Shown one piece after another: positions 47,624 to 55,290 of a DNA stretch of 64,000 bases. Numbering within the stretch: the first letter of the stretch is position 1; every line of letters starts with the position of its first letter. The DNA is from Rhodococcus sp. 105337 (GTDB taxonomy: Bacteria; Actinomycetota; Actinomycetes; Mycobacteriales; Mycobacteriaceae): NCBI RefSeq assembly GCF_012844225.1, contig NZ_JABAGQ010000007.1:124001-188000 (forward strand), in the 5' to 3' direction. Under the pieces are notes generated by a model, which was not told where the DNA came from, did not search any database, and was given only the letters and a program-made list of their open reading frames with translations. The translations under genes and the position numbers were made by a program.

Positions 47624-48820
47624 CTACACGGGCTCGATCAACAGGTTTAAGAGATCGTTCTTTCCTTTCGGATCTGTCGATGTTTTCCCAGCGGCCAGCA
47701 CTTTCTTGATCGCTGCTCGCAGATGGAGTGTTCGCACTACGCCGACTAGGTCTTCACCCAGTATTTCTTGCGGTCTGTCAATGATGCGGAACGCCTTGCC
47801 CCTTCCGAGCTCATTTATCAACCGATCCGCGATCGTGTCAACCCACTGAGCCTTGAGGCGCGCCTCTTCGGCCTTCCAATTGGCTTCCCAATCGCCGCCA
47901 AACAGAGTGCCGTCGGCAGCGATCTTCGCGTGATACTTTCGCCACTCCTGAAGTCCAAGCGATGCGGACTCACCGAATGCCAGCAGACCGTCAATATGAC
48001 GCGTAGCGAACACCAGGTAGTACACGGGCTTCAAATCGGCACGCGGACGCACATCAATGACCCAGGTGCCTGCGCCGCCGATTCTCTCTGCAAGCCGTTG
48101 GGCATACCCCTCAACGACGGCCTGCTCAGCCGCCGCCTTGTCGTCTTCTGAAGCTACCTTGTTGGGGCACTTGTCGAGCCACGCGTACCGCCACCAGTCG
48201 CCTCCACAAACGTCGTCAATCCGTTTCAGCGAGTTCTCGACAGGTTTGTCGCTGGTCAACATGCCCGCAAAACGACGCAGGTGCGCTGTGAGGTTAATCA
48301 GGACCTCGGTCGGTGCGTTGCTACCAGGGCGGTTGAAGATACTGACAACCTCATCCATCGGGATGATTAGGCCGCACGGGTCCAGGTAGGCGAACAGTGG
48401 GATGCCGTCGACCGCATCCAAAAGGGCAGGGAGGTGTGTTGAGACATCGCCGTCAGACACTGTGACGGTCAATCCTGAGCCCTCGTCGGCTACCACGCTC
48501 CGCAGCCTGGCAACGGTATCGGGGTCCTGCTCCACAAAGTGAAGCTCGGCCCTTCGGGCAGACCTCATCGCAGCCAAGTCATGCGCGGTCTTTAGAAGCA
48601 TGGCGCCGGAACCCTCGGCTCCATCATCGTATCGACCGGGCCCTGCGTACCCGTCGATGAAGGCAACCCGGTTGCCCGTAGAAGTACTGCCAGTTTTGCT
48701 CGCGAAGGGCATGGCGTACTGCTTGATGATGGCGTGCTTCAATACTGCCGCCGACTTCTTGCTCTTGTGAAACTGTTGACTCAATGCATGCCCCTGCCGA
48801 ATTTGGATCGAGGAGGCCAT
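47624..48820 (-). CDS. tcmP: Three-Cys-motif partner protein TcmP
   Basis: TcmP proteins are named for regularly occurring beside the three-Cys-motif (Gp37/Gp68) protein; no activity is established. This one is ~398 residues. The N-terminal half looks Rossmann/methyltransferase-like: KSAAVLKHAIIKQY, RVAFIDGYAGPGRYDDG (the family FIDxxAGPG motif), AELHFVEQDPDTVARL, IPLFAYLDPCGL and APTEVLINLTAHLRRFAG. The C-terminal half is helical and ends VRTLHLRAAIKKVLAAGKTST. The ATG at 48820 is used; TTG 48841 and GTG 48838 are in-frame alternatives and none has a strong ribosome-binding site. GC and codon use are unlike its neighbours. The partner gene lies 1.5 kb upstream beyond an IS remnant. Confidence 0.85.
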   Translation of the reverse strand: MASSIQIRQGHALSQQFHKSKKSAAVLKHAIIKQYAMPFASKTGSTSTGNRVAFIDGYAGPGRYDDGAEGSGAMLLKTAHDLAAMRSARRAELHFVEQDPDTVARLRSVVADEGSGLTVTVSDGDVSTHLPALLDAVDGIPLFAYLDPCGLIIPMDEVVSIFNRPGSNAPTEVLINLTAHLRRFAGMLTSDKPVENSLKRIDDVCGGDWWRYAWLDKCPNKVASEDDKAAAEQAVVEGYAQRLAERIGGAGTWVIDVRPRADLKPVYYLVFATRHIDGLLAFGESASLGLQEWRKYHAKIAADGTLFGGDWEANWKAEEARLKAQWVDTIADRLINELGRGKAFRIIDRPQEILGEDLVGVVRTLHLRAAIKKVLAAGKTSTDPKGKNDLLNLLIEPV

Positions 48821-48841
48821 GCTAATCGATTGAGTCACCAA

Positions 48842-49097
48842 CGTCTTGCAACTTCCGCCTTGGCTACCAATCGGGGTCGGGACGCTTGGTTCGATGTGAT
48901 GTGTATTTTAATTCCGGCCGCTGGAGCCTCGCGCTAGCGCTTCAATTCGTCGACGATGCTCGTAGTTCATCCGCGATCCCGATCTCGCGTTCCAACGGAG
49001 AGATACTAGGGCGCGGCAACAGCTGCCATCAAGGAGCAGGAGGGGTCAAGCCCGTGACGTGGTGTGCGAGGTCGTCGCGTGATTCCTCGTCGTCGGG
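48842..49097. other. Non-coding gap between tcmP and the IS remnant
   Basis: This 256-base stretch has no gene. It must hold any present-day tcmP promoter, and near 49030-49060 the GGGGTCAAGCCCGTGACGTGG-like segment may be a degraded IS terminus; this last point is a guess. Confidence 0.4.
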
Positions 49098-50211
49098 CTA
49101 TGCAGTTAACGCCGGTGTCACCTCCTCCGTCGGTTCGGTGACGGTCTCAGCAGGCTGGTTGTTGCTGCGGGAACGGGCGAGGACATCGAGTGCGAGATAG
49201 CGAGGTTTCGATCCGCTCGTCGCGCTGCTCGGCGAGCACCGCTCCGACCAGCCGGATCAATGCGGTCCGATCGGGAAAGTTCCCGACGCCGTCGGTGCGG
49301 CGCCGGATCTCCTTGTTCAGCCGCTCCTGCGGATTGTTGGACCAGATCTGTCGCCAGATCTGATTCGGAAACGCGTTGAATGCAGCAGATCTGCTCGCGC
49401 TGCGTCAAGATGTTCTGCGACTTTGGGCAGTTCGTCTCCAGGACGTCGATCACCCGTCGTATTGCGTGAACGGGGTCGGCGTCGGTTGGTCCTCGACCGA
49501 ATGCAGCAGCGTCTTCACCCAAGGCAACGATGATTTCAGGGTCAGTGCCATCAGCCGGTCGAATAGTGCGTCCGGCATCGCTGACACGATGCGCCGGGCA
49601 GGGTCACGCCGACCGCGGGCACCAGGCGGGCATGCGCGTCGGAGGTCACCAACTGCACCCCCGGACAGGCCTCGGGCGACCAGTCCACGGAAGAAACCCA
49701 GCCAGCCGGTGCTGTCCTCGGCGGAGGTGAACTCGACATCCAGGATCTCACGGTTACCCTCGGCGTTGACGCCGACCTGCTCATCCAACTCTTTCGCCAT
49801 GACGCGGACCTCCGACGTCGACAGCGAAGCCATCCCGGGAGTGTCGACGAGTTACTCCCTTCGCGGGTGGACACCCCGCGCAGATAGCATGTGGCGACCA
49901 CCGAGGCCAGGGCCCTTCGGCCCGTCTGCGCCGTTGTAGCAACCAGTCGGAGAATACGATTCTTGCCGCAGTTTGGGGATCGCGACATCGAGGGTGCCAA
50001 CTCTCGTATCGGAGCCCCGGTGCCGGTAATCGATGCTGACGTGACGCGTTCGTCACGACGCCGACCGAAGTCGGCGCCGCACAGGGTCGGCTTCGGCGCT
50101 CATCAGGGCGTCGATAAACGTCGACAGCAGGTCGCGCATAGGTCGGGGCTGGCGCCGGTCAGTGAGGTCTTCGACAAGGGGGCGCAGGTCGATATCGTGA
50201 GTAGTGGTCAT
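49098..50211 (-). pseudogene. Decayed IS256-family (mutator) transposase
   Basis: An IS256 transposase broken by several frameshifts and deletions. Readable pieces in order: MTTTHDIDLRPLVEDLTDR and LLSTFIDALMSAEADPV (start ATG at 50211), DVAIPKLRQESY, LSTSEVRVMAKELDEQV, GVNAEGNREILDVEFTSAEDS, FFRGLVARGLSG, VQLVTSDAHARLVPAVG, SSLPWVKTLLHSV, then [31 protein letters not shown] and [12 protein letters not shown], ending at the TAG at 49098. The catalytic DDE set cannot be complete because a segment after KELDEQV is missing. It lies between the two island genes in the same orientation and is certainly inactive. Confidence 0.9.
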
Positions 50212-50318
50212 CGCGTGGCCCTGTCCCGAGTGACTTTGGGCGGTCTCTTCGAGAATCACGCTGAACCGCCCCAGATCGAGTGGGGACCTCGTTCAGACCA
50301 CCTCAATGCCAAGTTTTT

Positions 50319-51065
50319 CTAGGCGCTCATTTGATTGGGCATCTCGTTCCAGAGTTGCCCATCAAGCTGTCGTCCTAACGCCTTGGGTGTGCGGCCACCC
50401 CACTGCTTGAAGAAGAACGGGACGTCGGCCGATGTGCAAATGTCTCTGATACCACGAGCCCACGACAACTCCATCGGTCTGTAGTTCGGACCCGACTCGC
50501 CGCCGGCAATGACCCATCCAATGCCGTTGAGGTTGATGCCATCTAGCGGACCGAGCAATGGCTCGCAGGATAGGAAGCGGACCGTGGCAGGGACTTCGCG
50601 GAGGTGGTCAACTCGATTGAGCACGCTGTTGTCCTCGACCGAGACCCCCATCCACACGTTGTTGGGCCAGTCGAGCTTGTCCGCGATGCGCGCCAGTCGG
50701 AGCGACCTCTTTGTTAGCACCTGATACGTGTGCTGAGGAGTGTCAATCATGACGTCAAATACGTCACGAATGAACCCGATCGGGACTTGCGCGTGGAAGA
50801 GGTCGCTCATTGAGTTAACGAACACCACGCGCGGATTTCTCCATCGATACGGCTGGTCAAGCGACTGCGGATGGACCGTGACACCGAAGCCCGGACCGGA
50901 CGTAATCGGATTGCCGTCGTTCTGGTACTTGTCGGCACCCATAGCCTTCAAACGCTTCGCGAGAGTCAGTGCGTAACAGTGGTCACACCCCGCGGAGACT
51001 CGATCGCATCCCGTGACAGGGTTCCACGTCGCTTCGGTCCACTCGATCGCCGAGTTGTCAGCCAT
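50319..51065 (-). CDS. Three-Cys-motif phage Gp37/Gp68 family protein (DUF5131/PF07505)
   Basis: A 248-residue protein of the phage Gp37/Gp68 family. The defining N-terminal motif is IEWTEATWNPVTGC followed by C-x7-C-x2-C (TGCDRVSAGCDHCYA), suggesting a metal or iron-sulfur site reminiscent of radical-SAM proteins, though not the canonical CxxxCxxC. Later conserved segments are RVVFVNSMSDLFH, TYQVLTKRSLRL, VWMGVSVEDN, FLSCEPLLGPL, WVIAGGESGPNYRPM and VPFFFKQWGG. The ATG at 51065 is used, with GTG at 51074 as an alternative. It is the usual partner of TcmP. An SOS-like site lies 17-32 bases before the ATG. Function is unknown; a nucleic-acid role is possible. Confidence 0.9.
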   Translation of the reverse strand: MADNSAIEWTEATWNPVTGCDRVSAGCDHCYALTLAKRLKAMGADKYQNDGNPITSGPGFGVTVHPQSLDQPYRWRNPRVVFVNSMSDLFHAQVPIGFIRDVFDVMIDTPQHTYQVLTKRSLRLARIADKLDWPNNVWMGVSVEDNSVLNRVDHLREVPATVRFLSCEPLLGPLDGINLNGIGWVIAGGESGPNYRPMELSWARGIRDICTSADVPFFFKQWGGRTPKALGRQLDGQLWNEMPNQMSA

Positions 51066-51081
51066 AACTCCCACTAATCAA

Positions 51082-51110
51082 CCGAATATTTGTTCGAACG
51101 ATGGTCGTTC
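51082..51110 (-). promoter_or_regulatory. LexA/SOS-box-like site with overlapping palindrome
   Basis: CCGAAT-attt-GTTCGA at 51082-51097 matches the actinobacterial LexA box TCGAAC-N4-GTTCGA at 10 of 12 positions. Overlapping it, GAACGA-tgg-TCGTTC (51096-51110) is a perfect inverted repeat. Both lie just upstream of the three-Cys gene start, where a repressor would block transcription. Confidence 0.65.
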
Positions 51111-51275
51111 TATCGCACACTACTAGGTCATCCTTCGTCAAGTGCCCTCGGTCAAGAACGCCGGAGACCTCTGTGTCAACAGCAACTGAATTTTGGTTTC
51201 GCCCAAGACCCTTTGGGCGGGCCTTATGTGGGATAAGTGCACCGCTCCACGCACTTGTCTAACCTTCAACCGCGA

Positions 51276-51446
51276 ATGATGTACGTCAGCCGCACGAAAC
51301 ATCGCGACGACGGACGTCCGCTGCACACCGAAAACGGCTACCTCCGGCGGTCGTGCGGCGACACCCTTCGGTACGACCTCTGGATGGCTCACGCCGACAC
51401 TCCCCTCACCCACCATCTGCGCGCCGAGCTGCGGCGCGAGGGGTGA
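51276..51446 (+). pseudogene. Nitrobindin 3' fragment
   Basis: An ATG-started remnant reading MMYVSRTKHRDDGRPLHTENG, then RYDLWMAHADTPLTHH and the same C-terminus as the gene at 46993. It lacks the GxWxGxGxGxYP haem motif and 52 internal codons, so it cannot fold as nitrobindin. It overlaps the SDR 3' end by 41 bases, probably the ancestral convergent overlap. Confidence 0.85.
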
Positions 51447-51477
51447 CGACCCGCCGGAAGTAGTCGTTGGCCGCCTG
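51277..51477. repeat. Right copy of the duplication flanking the island
   Basis: Direct repeat of 47153-47509 with a 156-base internal deletion (bases equivalent to 47238-47392) and a handful of substitutions. Its SDR part belongs to the intact SDR gene. Confidence 0.85.
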
Positions 51478-52281
51478 CATGACCAGGTTGTAGGGGGCCG
51501 CGAACTTACGGGCCCACCAGTATCCGAATCGCGTGTCGAACGAGGTGTAGACGAGGAACCGGTTCTTCTTGATACCGGTGACGATGCACGCGGCCACCTT
51601 CTCGGGCGAGGCCGCGTGCTTGACGAAGCGTTGCGTGATCTTCCGGACCTCGGGACGGTCGCGATCGACACCCACGATCTGGACGCTGTCGACCAGAGGT
51701 GTGCGCACCGCGCCCGGGACCACGAGAGACACACCGATCCCGTTGCGCTTGAGGTCGAACCGCAGCACCTCCGACACCCCGCGCAGCCCGAATTTGCTCG
51801 CGCTGTACGCGGAATGCCACGGCAGCGCGAGCAGTCCGGCGGCGGAGGAGACGTTGACGAGATGCCCGCCCCGTCCAGCTTCCATCATCGGCGGCACGAA
51901 GCTCTCGATCACGTGGATGGGACCCATGAGATTGACGTCCACCATCAATTTCCAGTGCTTGTGCTCGAGCCGGTCGACGGTCCCCCACACGGACACCCCC
52001 GCCACGTTGGCGACGATGTCGAGCGCTCCGCACCGCGAGTGGACGTCGTCCGCGAAAGCGGCCACCGCGTCGTAATCCGCGATGTCGAGCGCAGCCGAAT
52101 GAAGTACGACGCCTCCGTCGTCCCTGACCTGCCGGACCACTGCTTCGAGGCCGTCCGCGGCCACGTCGGTGAGGACGAGTTCGGCTCCCTCACCGGCGGC
52201 GTGGAGTGCCAGGGCGCGCCCGATTCCGCTCGCTGCGCCGGTTACCAGAAACTTGGTGCCGCGCAGGTCCTTGATCGCCAT
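51406..52281 (-). CDS. Short-chain dehydrogenase/reductase (SDR)
   Basis: A 291-residue classical SDR. The cofactor motif TGAASGIG is at residues ~14-21, the NNAG-like motif is VANVAGVS, and the catalytic set is S (NVSSAAGL) with YSASK (HSAYSASKFGLRG), followed by PGAVRTPL. The C-terminus (KFAAPYNLVMQAANDYFRRVV) is longer than minimal SDRs. Substrate unknown. The ATG at 52281 is the start. Its 3' end marks the right edge of the island, and its truncated duplicate lies at the left edge. Confidence 0.9.
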   Translation of the reverse strand: MAIKDLRGTKFLVTGAASGIGRALALHAAGEGAELVLTDVAADGLEAVVRQVRDDGGVVLHSAALDIADYDAVAAFADDVHSRCGALDIVANVAGVSVWGTVDRLEHKHWKLMVDVNLMGPIHVIESFVPPMMEAGRGGHLVNVSSAAGLLALPWHSAYSASKFGLRGVSEVLRFDLKRNGIGVSLVVPGAVRTPLVDSVQIVGVDRDRPEVRKITQRFVKHAASPEKVAACIVTGIKKNRFLVYTSFDTRFGYWWARKFAAPYNLVMQAANDYFRRVVTPRAAARRADGG

Positions 52282-52327
52282 GGCGACACCCTAACGGCCA
52301 TGGCGGCATTCGGTGCCGAGTCGATGA

Positions 52328-52483
52328 TCAGAGGCGCTGTGCCATTTCCTCCTGGTACTGCTGGATGGTCCGTTCGATAGTCGTGCAGTCGTCGGTGCGA
52401 CCTTCGCTGCGCGCGAGGTCTGCGCGTTCGCGCAGCACGCGGATGGCGCGGCGAAGCTCGTCATCACTCATCCTCTGGTCCAT
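52328..52483 (-). CDS. Small helical protein, 51 residues
   Basis: Not recognised. The reading frame gives MDQRMSDDELRRAIRVLRE and continues as one charged, largely helical chain ending EEMAQRL. Third codon positions are strongly G/C, typical of real genes here, and no other frame is open as well. The ATG at 52483 or the ATG at 52471 (MSDDELRRAI) could start it; neither has an ideal ribosome-binding site. It lies 46 bases upstream of the SDR on the same strand and may share its transcript. It has the length and charge pattern of small coiled-coil proteins. Confidence 0.6.
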   Translation of the reverse strand: MDQRMSDDELRRAIRVLRERADLARSEGRTDDCTTIERTIQQYQEEMAQRL

Positions 52484-52629
52484 GGATCCAGTCTGAACGT
52501 TGGGGCACCACCACGCCAGCGGTCTGGCGCGCCGATTCGCCGGGTGTTCGGACGAGCCGGAGTGAATTCGTACGAGAAGGCGGCTCGCGACACACTAGAT
52601 TCGGGGGCACCCCAGCAGAGGAGAGTCCT

Positions 52630-53211
52630 GTGGGAACGGTGGTCATGTACGGCTCGGTGTCGGTGGACGGTTTCGTCGCGGACGAGCACGACCAGCCCGG
52701 ACCGCTGTTCACCTGGTTCTCCGGCGGCGACGTCCCTCTGGACGAGAGCGACGTCATCACCGTGTCGCAGACGTCCTACGACTACATCCGCCCGTACTGG
52801 GACGCGATAGGGGTGACGATCGTCGGCCGGCACGTCTTCGACATGACGGACGGCTGGGACGGGGTGCCTCCGAGCGGTGTCGACCACGTGGTCGTCGTGA
52901 CCCATCGGGCGGCGCCCGAGGGTTGGGACCCCGCGGCGCCGTTTCGCTTCGTCGACAGCATCGAGGCCGCTGTGGCCGAGGCGCAGGAACTTGCGGGTGA
53001 CCGCGTGGTCGAGGTTGCCGCCGGCGAGGTCGGTGGCCAGGTGTTTGCCGCGGGCCTGGTCGACGAGGTGCGCATGGACGTCGTCCCCGTCGTGTTCGGG
53101 ACCGGCAAGCGTTACTTCGGGTCGGTCGACGCGCAGCGCCTTCTGGAAGATCCTGACGTGGTGATCCGGGGCAACGGGGTGCTCCACGTGCGCTATCGGG
53201 TGCGCCGCTGA
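52630..53211 (+). CDS. Dihydrofolate reductase family / RibD C-terminal domain protein
   Basis: A 193-residue protein with a DHFR-like reductase fold (RibD C-terminal type): VVMYGSVSVDGFVADEHDQPG at the N-terminus, GVTIVGRHVFDMTDGWDG, VVVVTHRA, EVAAGEVGGQVFAAGLVDEVRMDVVPVVFGTGKRYFG. Family members reduce pterin- or pyrimidine-like substrates with NADPH; the specific substrate is unknown. The GTG at 52630 has GAGGAGAG upstream. Transcribed alone. Confidence 0.85.
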   Translation: MGTVVMYGSVSVDGFVADEHDQPGPLFTWFSGGDVPLDESDVITVSQTSYDYIRPYWDAIGVTIVGRHVFDMTDGWDGVPPSGVDHVVVVTHRAAPEGWDPAAPFRFVDSIEAAVAEAQELAGDRVVEVAAGEVGGQVFAAGLVDEVRMDVVPVVFGTGKRYFGSVDAQRLLEDPDVVIRGNGVLHVRYRVRR

Positions 53212-53263
53212 TCGATCCGAGCGAATGTGGGACGAGTCCCCTGCGGACCTGGGCACGGGGATA

Positions 53264-53300
53264 CGAAAAAACCCTGCCCACCGATCACGGGAGCAGGGTT
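53264..53300 (-). terminator. Intrinsic terminator of the tRNA-Ala gene
   Basis: AACCCTGC and GCAGGGTT (53270-53277 and 53293-53300) pair as an 8-bp stem. On the minus strand a T6 run follows, directly downstream of the tRNA. Confidence 0.88.
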
Positions 53301-53315
53301 GGAACTTCGACCAAA

Positions 53316-53391
53316 TGGTGGAGCTGAGGGGAATCGAACCCCTGACCTCTTCGATGCGAACGAAGCGCGCTACCAACTGCGCCACAGCCCC
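53316..53391 (-). tRNA. tRNA-Ala (anticodon CGC)
   Basis: The minus strand folds into a full cloverleaf: acceptor GGGGCTG/CAGCTCC, D arm GCGC-AGTTGGTA-GCGC, anticodon stem CTTCG/CGAAG with loop TTCGCAT (anticodon CGC, reading GCG Ala), T arm AGGGG-TTCGAAT-CCCCT, discriminator A73 and an encoded CCA. 76 bases including CCA. It has its own terminator. Confidence 0.96.
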
Positions 53392-53546
53392 GTAGGTTCC
53401 TGACGGAACCGACTCGGAAACCTTAGCAAACCTCCCCACCCAAAACGAAATCGCGCCATCGGCACAGGTAGGGCACCTTTTCTTGCGCAACAGGCACACA
53501 GCGGAAGGCCCGCACCGACGCGGTGCGGGCCTTCTGTGCGTTCGGG

Positions 53547-54419
53547 TTACTGCCCCGCTGCGCGCGGGACGAAGTAGTCGCGGGGACGTTCGTCGTAACC
53601 GTGCTCGTCATAACCGTGCTCGGCGTAACGGGGCTCCTCGTAGCCCGGGTCGATGTGACCCGAGTCGTCCACGTAGTAGCCGAGGTGGTCGAAATCCGGG
53701 TCTTCGTCGTCGATTTCGAGGACCACGGCCCCCCGCCGGCGCAGACGCTCGGGGACCAGCCGGAGTTCTTCGTCGGTGCGCGACTCGACGCCGAGCCGTG
53801 ACCGGTGCAGACGCGCCAGCCGGCGACGGCGGATCTCCTGCTCGAGCTGTACTTGGCGGCGGAGGTAGAAGAGGTAGCCGACGAGCGCCGCGGTCCCAGC
53901 GCCGCAGATCCACCACATCACCGACGACACGGTGAGCGCCAGCGCTGCGCTGAGGATCGCGGCGATCAGCAAGGCAAGGACCGTGCGCTGACGCGCGTCG
54001 TAGCGTTGCGCACTGGCCACGGCATCGGCGTGCGGGTCGAATCCGCCCCGGCCGCGGCGCTGCGGCACGAAGTCGCGTGCGGGCGCCCGTCCGGGACGGC
54101 GGGTACGTGCGAAATCGTCGTCCGAAGAGAAGTCTTCGTCGGTGTCTGTTCCGGGCCTGTCCTCGAGGTCTGTGTCCATGCGGTCCTCCGCTGGGTGTCC
54201 GTGCGCGTGATCACGACTCGGACGCCAGTTCGGGTCGCTGCGATGCCCGGCAGCCGGCCCACGGGGGGCGATCGGCTCGTCGTCACCGCGATGCAGAACC
54301 CTTGTCGCGAGCGCGGCGTCGGTCGTCTGCCGGATCCGTGGACGCTTGGTGACCAGCATGGGCACCAGAACGAACAACCACACGGCAACAAGCCCTATCC
54401 ACAGGAGTGAATTCGGCAT
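53547..54419 (-). CDS. glpR: GlpR/SepX-type membrane protein (receptor of gephyrin-like Glp)
   Basis: A 290-residue membrane protein. TM1 is at residues ~3-23 (NSLLWIGLVAVWLFVLVPMLV), followed by a basic, disordered cytosolic loop (~25-140). Two further hydrophobic segments (LALLIAAILSAALALTVSSVMWW and ICGAGTAALVGYLFYL, ~148-187) are followed by a charged helix (QVQLEQEIRRRRLARLHRSRL) and an acidic C-terminus with repeated EHGYDE. In corynebacteria this protein binds the MoeA-like Glp at the divisome, and in Streptomyces SepX acts in septation. Position in the galU-moeA-rimJ cluster fits. The ATG at 54419 has GGGAGGAGGG 7 bases upstream. Confidence 0.85.
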   Translation of the reverse strand: MPNSLLWIGLVAVWLFVLVPMLVTKRPRIRQTTDAALATRVLHRGDDEPIAPRGPAAGHRSDPNWRPSRDHAHGHPAEDRMDTDLEDRPGTDTDEDFSSDDDFARTRRPGRAPARDFVPQRRGRGGFDPHADAVASAQRYDARQRTVLALLIAAILSAALALTVSSVMWWICGAGTAALVGYLFYLRRQVQLEQEIRRRRLARLHRSRLGVESRTDEELRLVPERLRRRGAVVLEIDDEDPDFDHLGYYVDDSGHIDPGYEEPRYAEHGYDEHGYDERPRDYFVPRAAGQ

Positions 54420-54600
54420 CCGGCGGCCCTCCTCCCAGTCGTCACCTGCTAGTCCGTCGGCGCCACCGACCTAACTCAGGCTAGCGGCATGTACACGATT
54501 ACCCGTAGAGAAACGCCGACTCAGGCGACTACTGCTGCCACTCGAGTCACGCACTCCCACAGGACACATTGTTCACTCTAGTCACAGAATTCACCGGAAG

Positions 54601-54620
54601 CCTGAGGATTATCACTCAGG
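54601..54620. terminator. Small hairpin between rimJ and glpR
   Basis: CCTGAG-gattatca-CTCAGG lies 35 bases after the rimJ stop within a 235-base AT-richer gap that must also hold the glpR promoter. Weak terminator candidate. Confidence 0.4.
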
Positions 54621-54654
54621 TTCGGAGTTACATTTGTTACACCGGTCGGAGGTT

Positions 54655-55290
54655 TCAAGACCACGTCGCGCGGCCACCCCGAACCAGGCGGTCGGACACC
54701 GAACCGGGAACCTCTTCGACGGTCATCGCCACCAGCATGTGGTCACGGAATCGGCCGTGCACGTCGAGATACCGCTGGAGCAGGCCTTCTTCGCGAAATC
54801 CGACGTTCTGGAGTACGGCGCGACTGGCAAGGTTCTCCGGACGGACGGTCGCCTCGACCCTGTGCAGACCCACGGGTCCGAAGCAGTGATCCAGCCCCAG
54901 CGCAACGGCCGCGGTGGCGACACCGAGACCGTTGACGTCCTTCTCCACCCAGTAGCCGATCCACGCAGAGCGCAGCGCCCCGCGCACGATGTTGCCGACC
55001 GTGATCTGTCCGCAGAAGCGCCCGTCGAGTTCGATGGCCATCGGGATCATGTGTCCCCGGTGCGCTTCGGCTCGCAGACTCCGGTACAGGCCGGGCCACA
55101 CCGAGATGTGGTGCCGCATGTCCCACGGGGACTCTCCGGTGGGCTCCCACGGTTCGAGGTGCTCGCGGTCTCGCATCCTCAACCGACTCCACGCTGCCGC
55201 ATCGCGCAGTTTGAGCGAGCGCACGGTGACGAGACCGCCCGCCACCCGCAACGGCCCCAGCCGGGCCGGCCACCCGGGATGTCGCGACAT
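54655..55290 (-). CDS. rimJ: GNAT acetyltransferase, RimJ/RimL type
   Basis: A 211-residue GNAT protein of the ribosomal-protein/N-terminal acetyltransferase type: VTVRSLKLRDAAAWSRLRMRDREHLEPWEPT, PMAIELDGRFCGQITVGNI, AWIGYWVEKDVNGLGVATAAVALGLDHCF (acetyl-CoA loop) and HRVEATVRPENLASRAVLQNVGFREEG. The ATG at 55290 overlaps the moeA stop by one base (TGATG), indicating coupled translation. In mycobacteria rimJ holds the same position (Rv0995). Its target here is unknown. Confidence 0.88.
   Translation of the reverse strand: MSRHPGWPARLGPLRVAGGLVTVRSLKLRDAAAWSRLRMRDREHLEPWEPTGESPWDMRHHISVWPGLYRSLRAEAHRGHMIPMAIELDGRFCGQITVGNIVRGALRSAWIGYWVEKDVNGLGVATAAVALGLDHCFGPVGLHRVEATVRPENLASRAVLQNVGFREEGLLQRYLDVHGRFRDHMLVAMTVEEVPGSVSDRLVRGGRATWS

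Larger units (their letters stand above)
47510..51276. mobile_element. Lower-GC genomic island carrying TcmP, an IS256 remnant and a three-Cys-motif protein
   Basis: This ~3.8-kb block differs from its surroundings: visibly lower GC, weaker GC3 bias, and no counterpart in the conserved gene order. It sits exactly between two directly repeated pieces of the nitrobindin/SDR junction. All three genes lie on the minus strand. No integrase, att core or origin was recognised, so integration by homologous recombination is likelier than site-specific insertion. Confidence 0.75.

Noticed and set aside
51237-51446. Apparent 69-residue ORF ending in the nitrobindin C-terminus
   Set aside because: It is the truncated duplicate of the nitrobindin 3' end read from a chance upstream GTG, so it is annotated as a pseudogene fragment.
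53316-53391. tRNA-Ala as the integration site of the TcmP island
   Set aside because: The tRNA lies 2 kb from the island edge, and the island ends are set by the nitrobindin/SDR repeats; no tRNA fragment is seen at either end.
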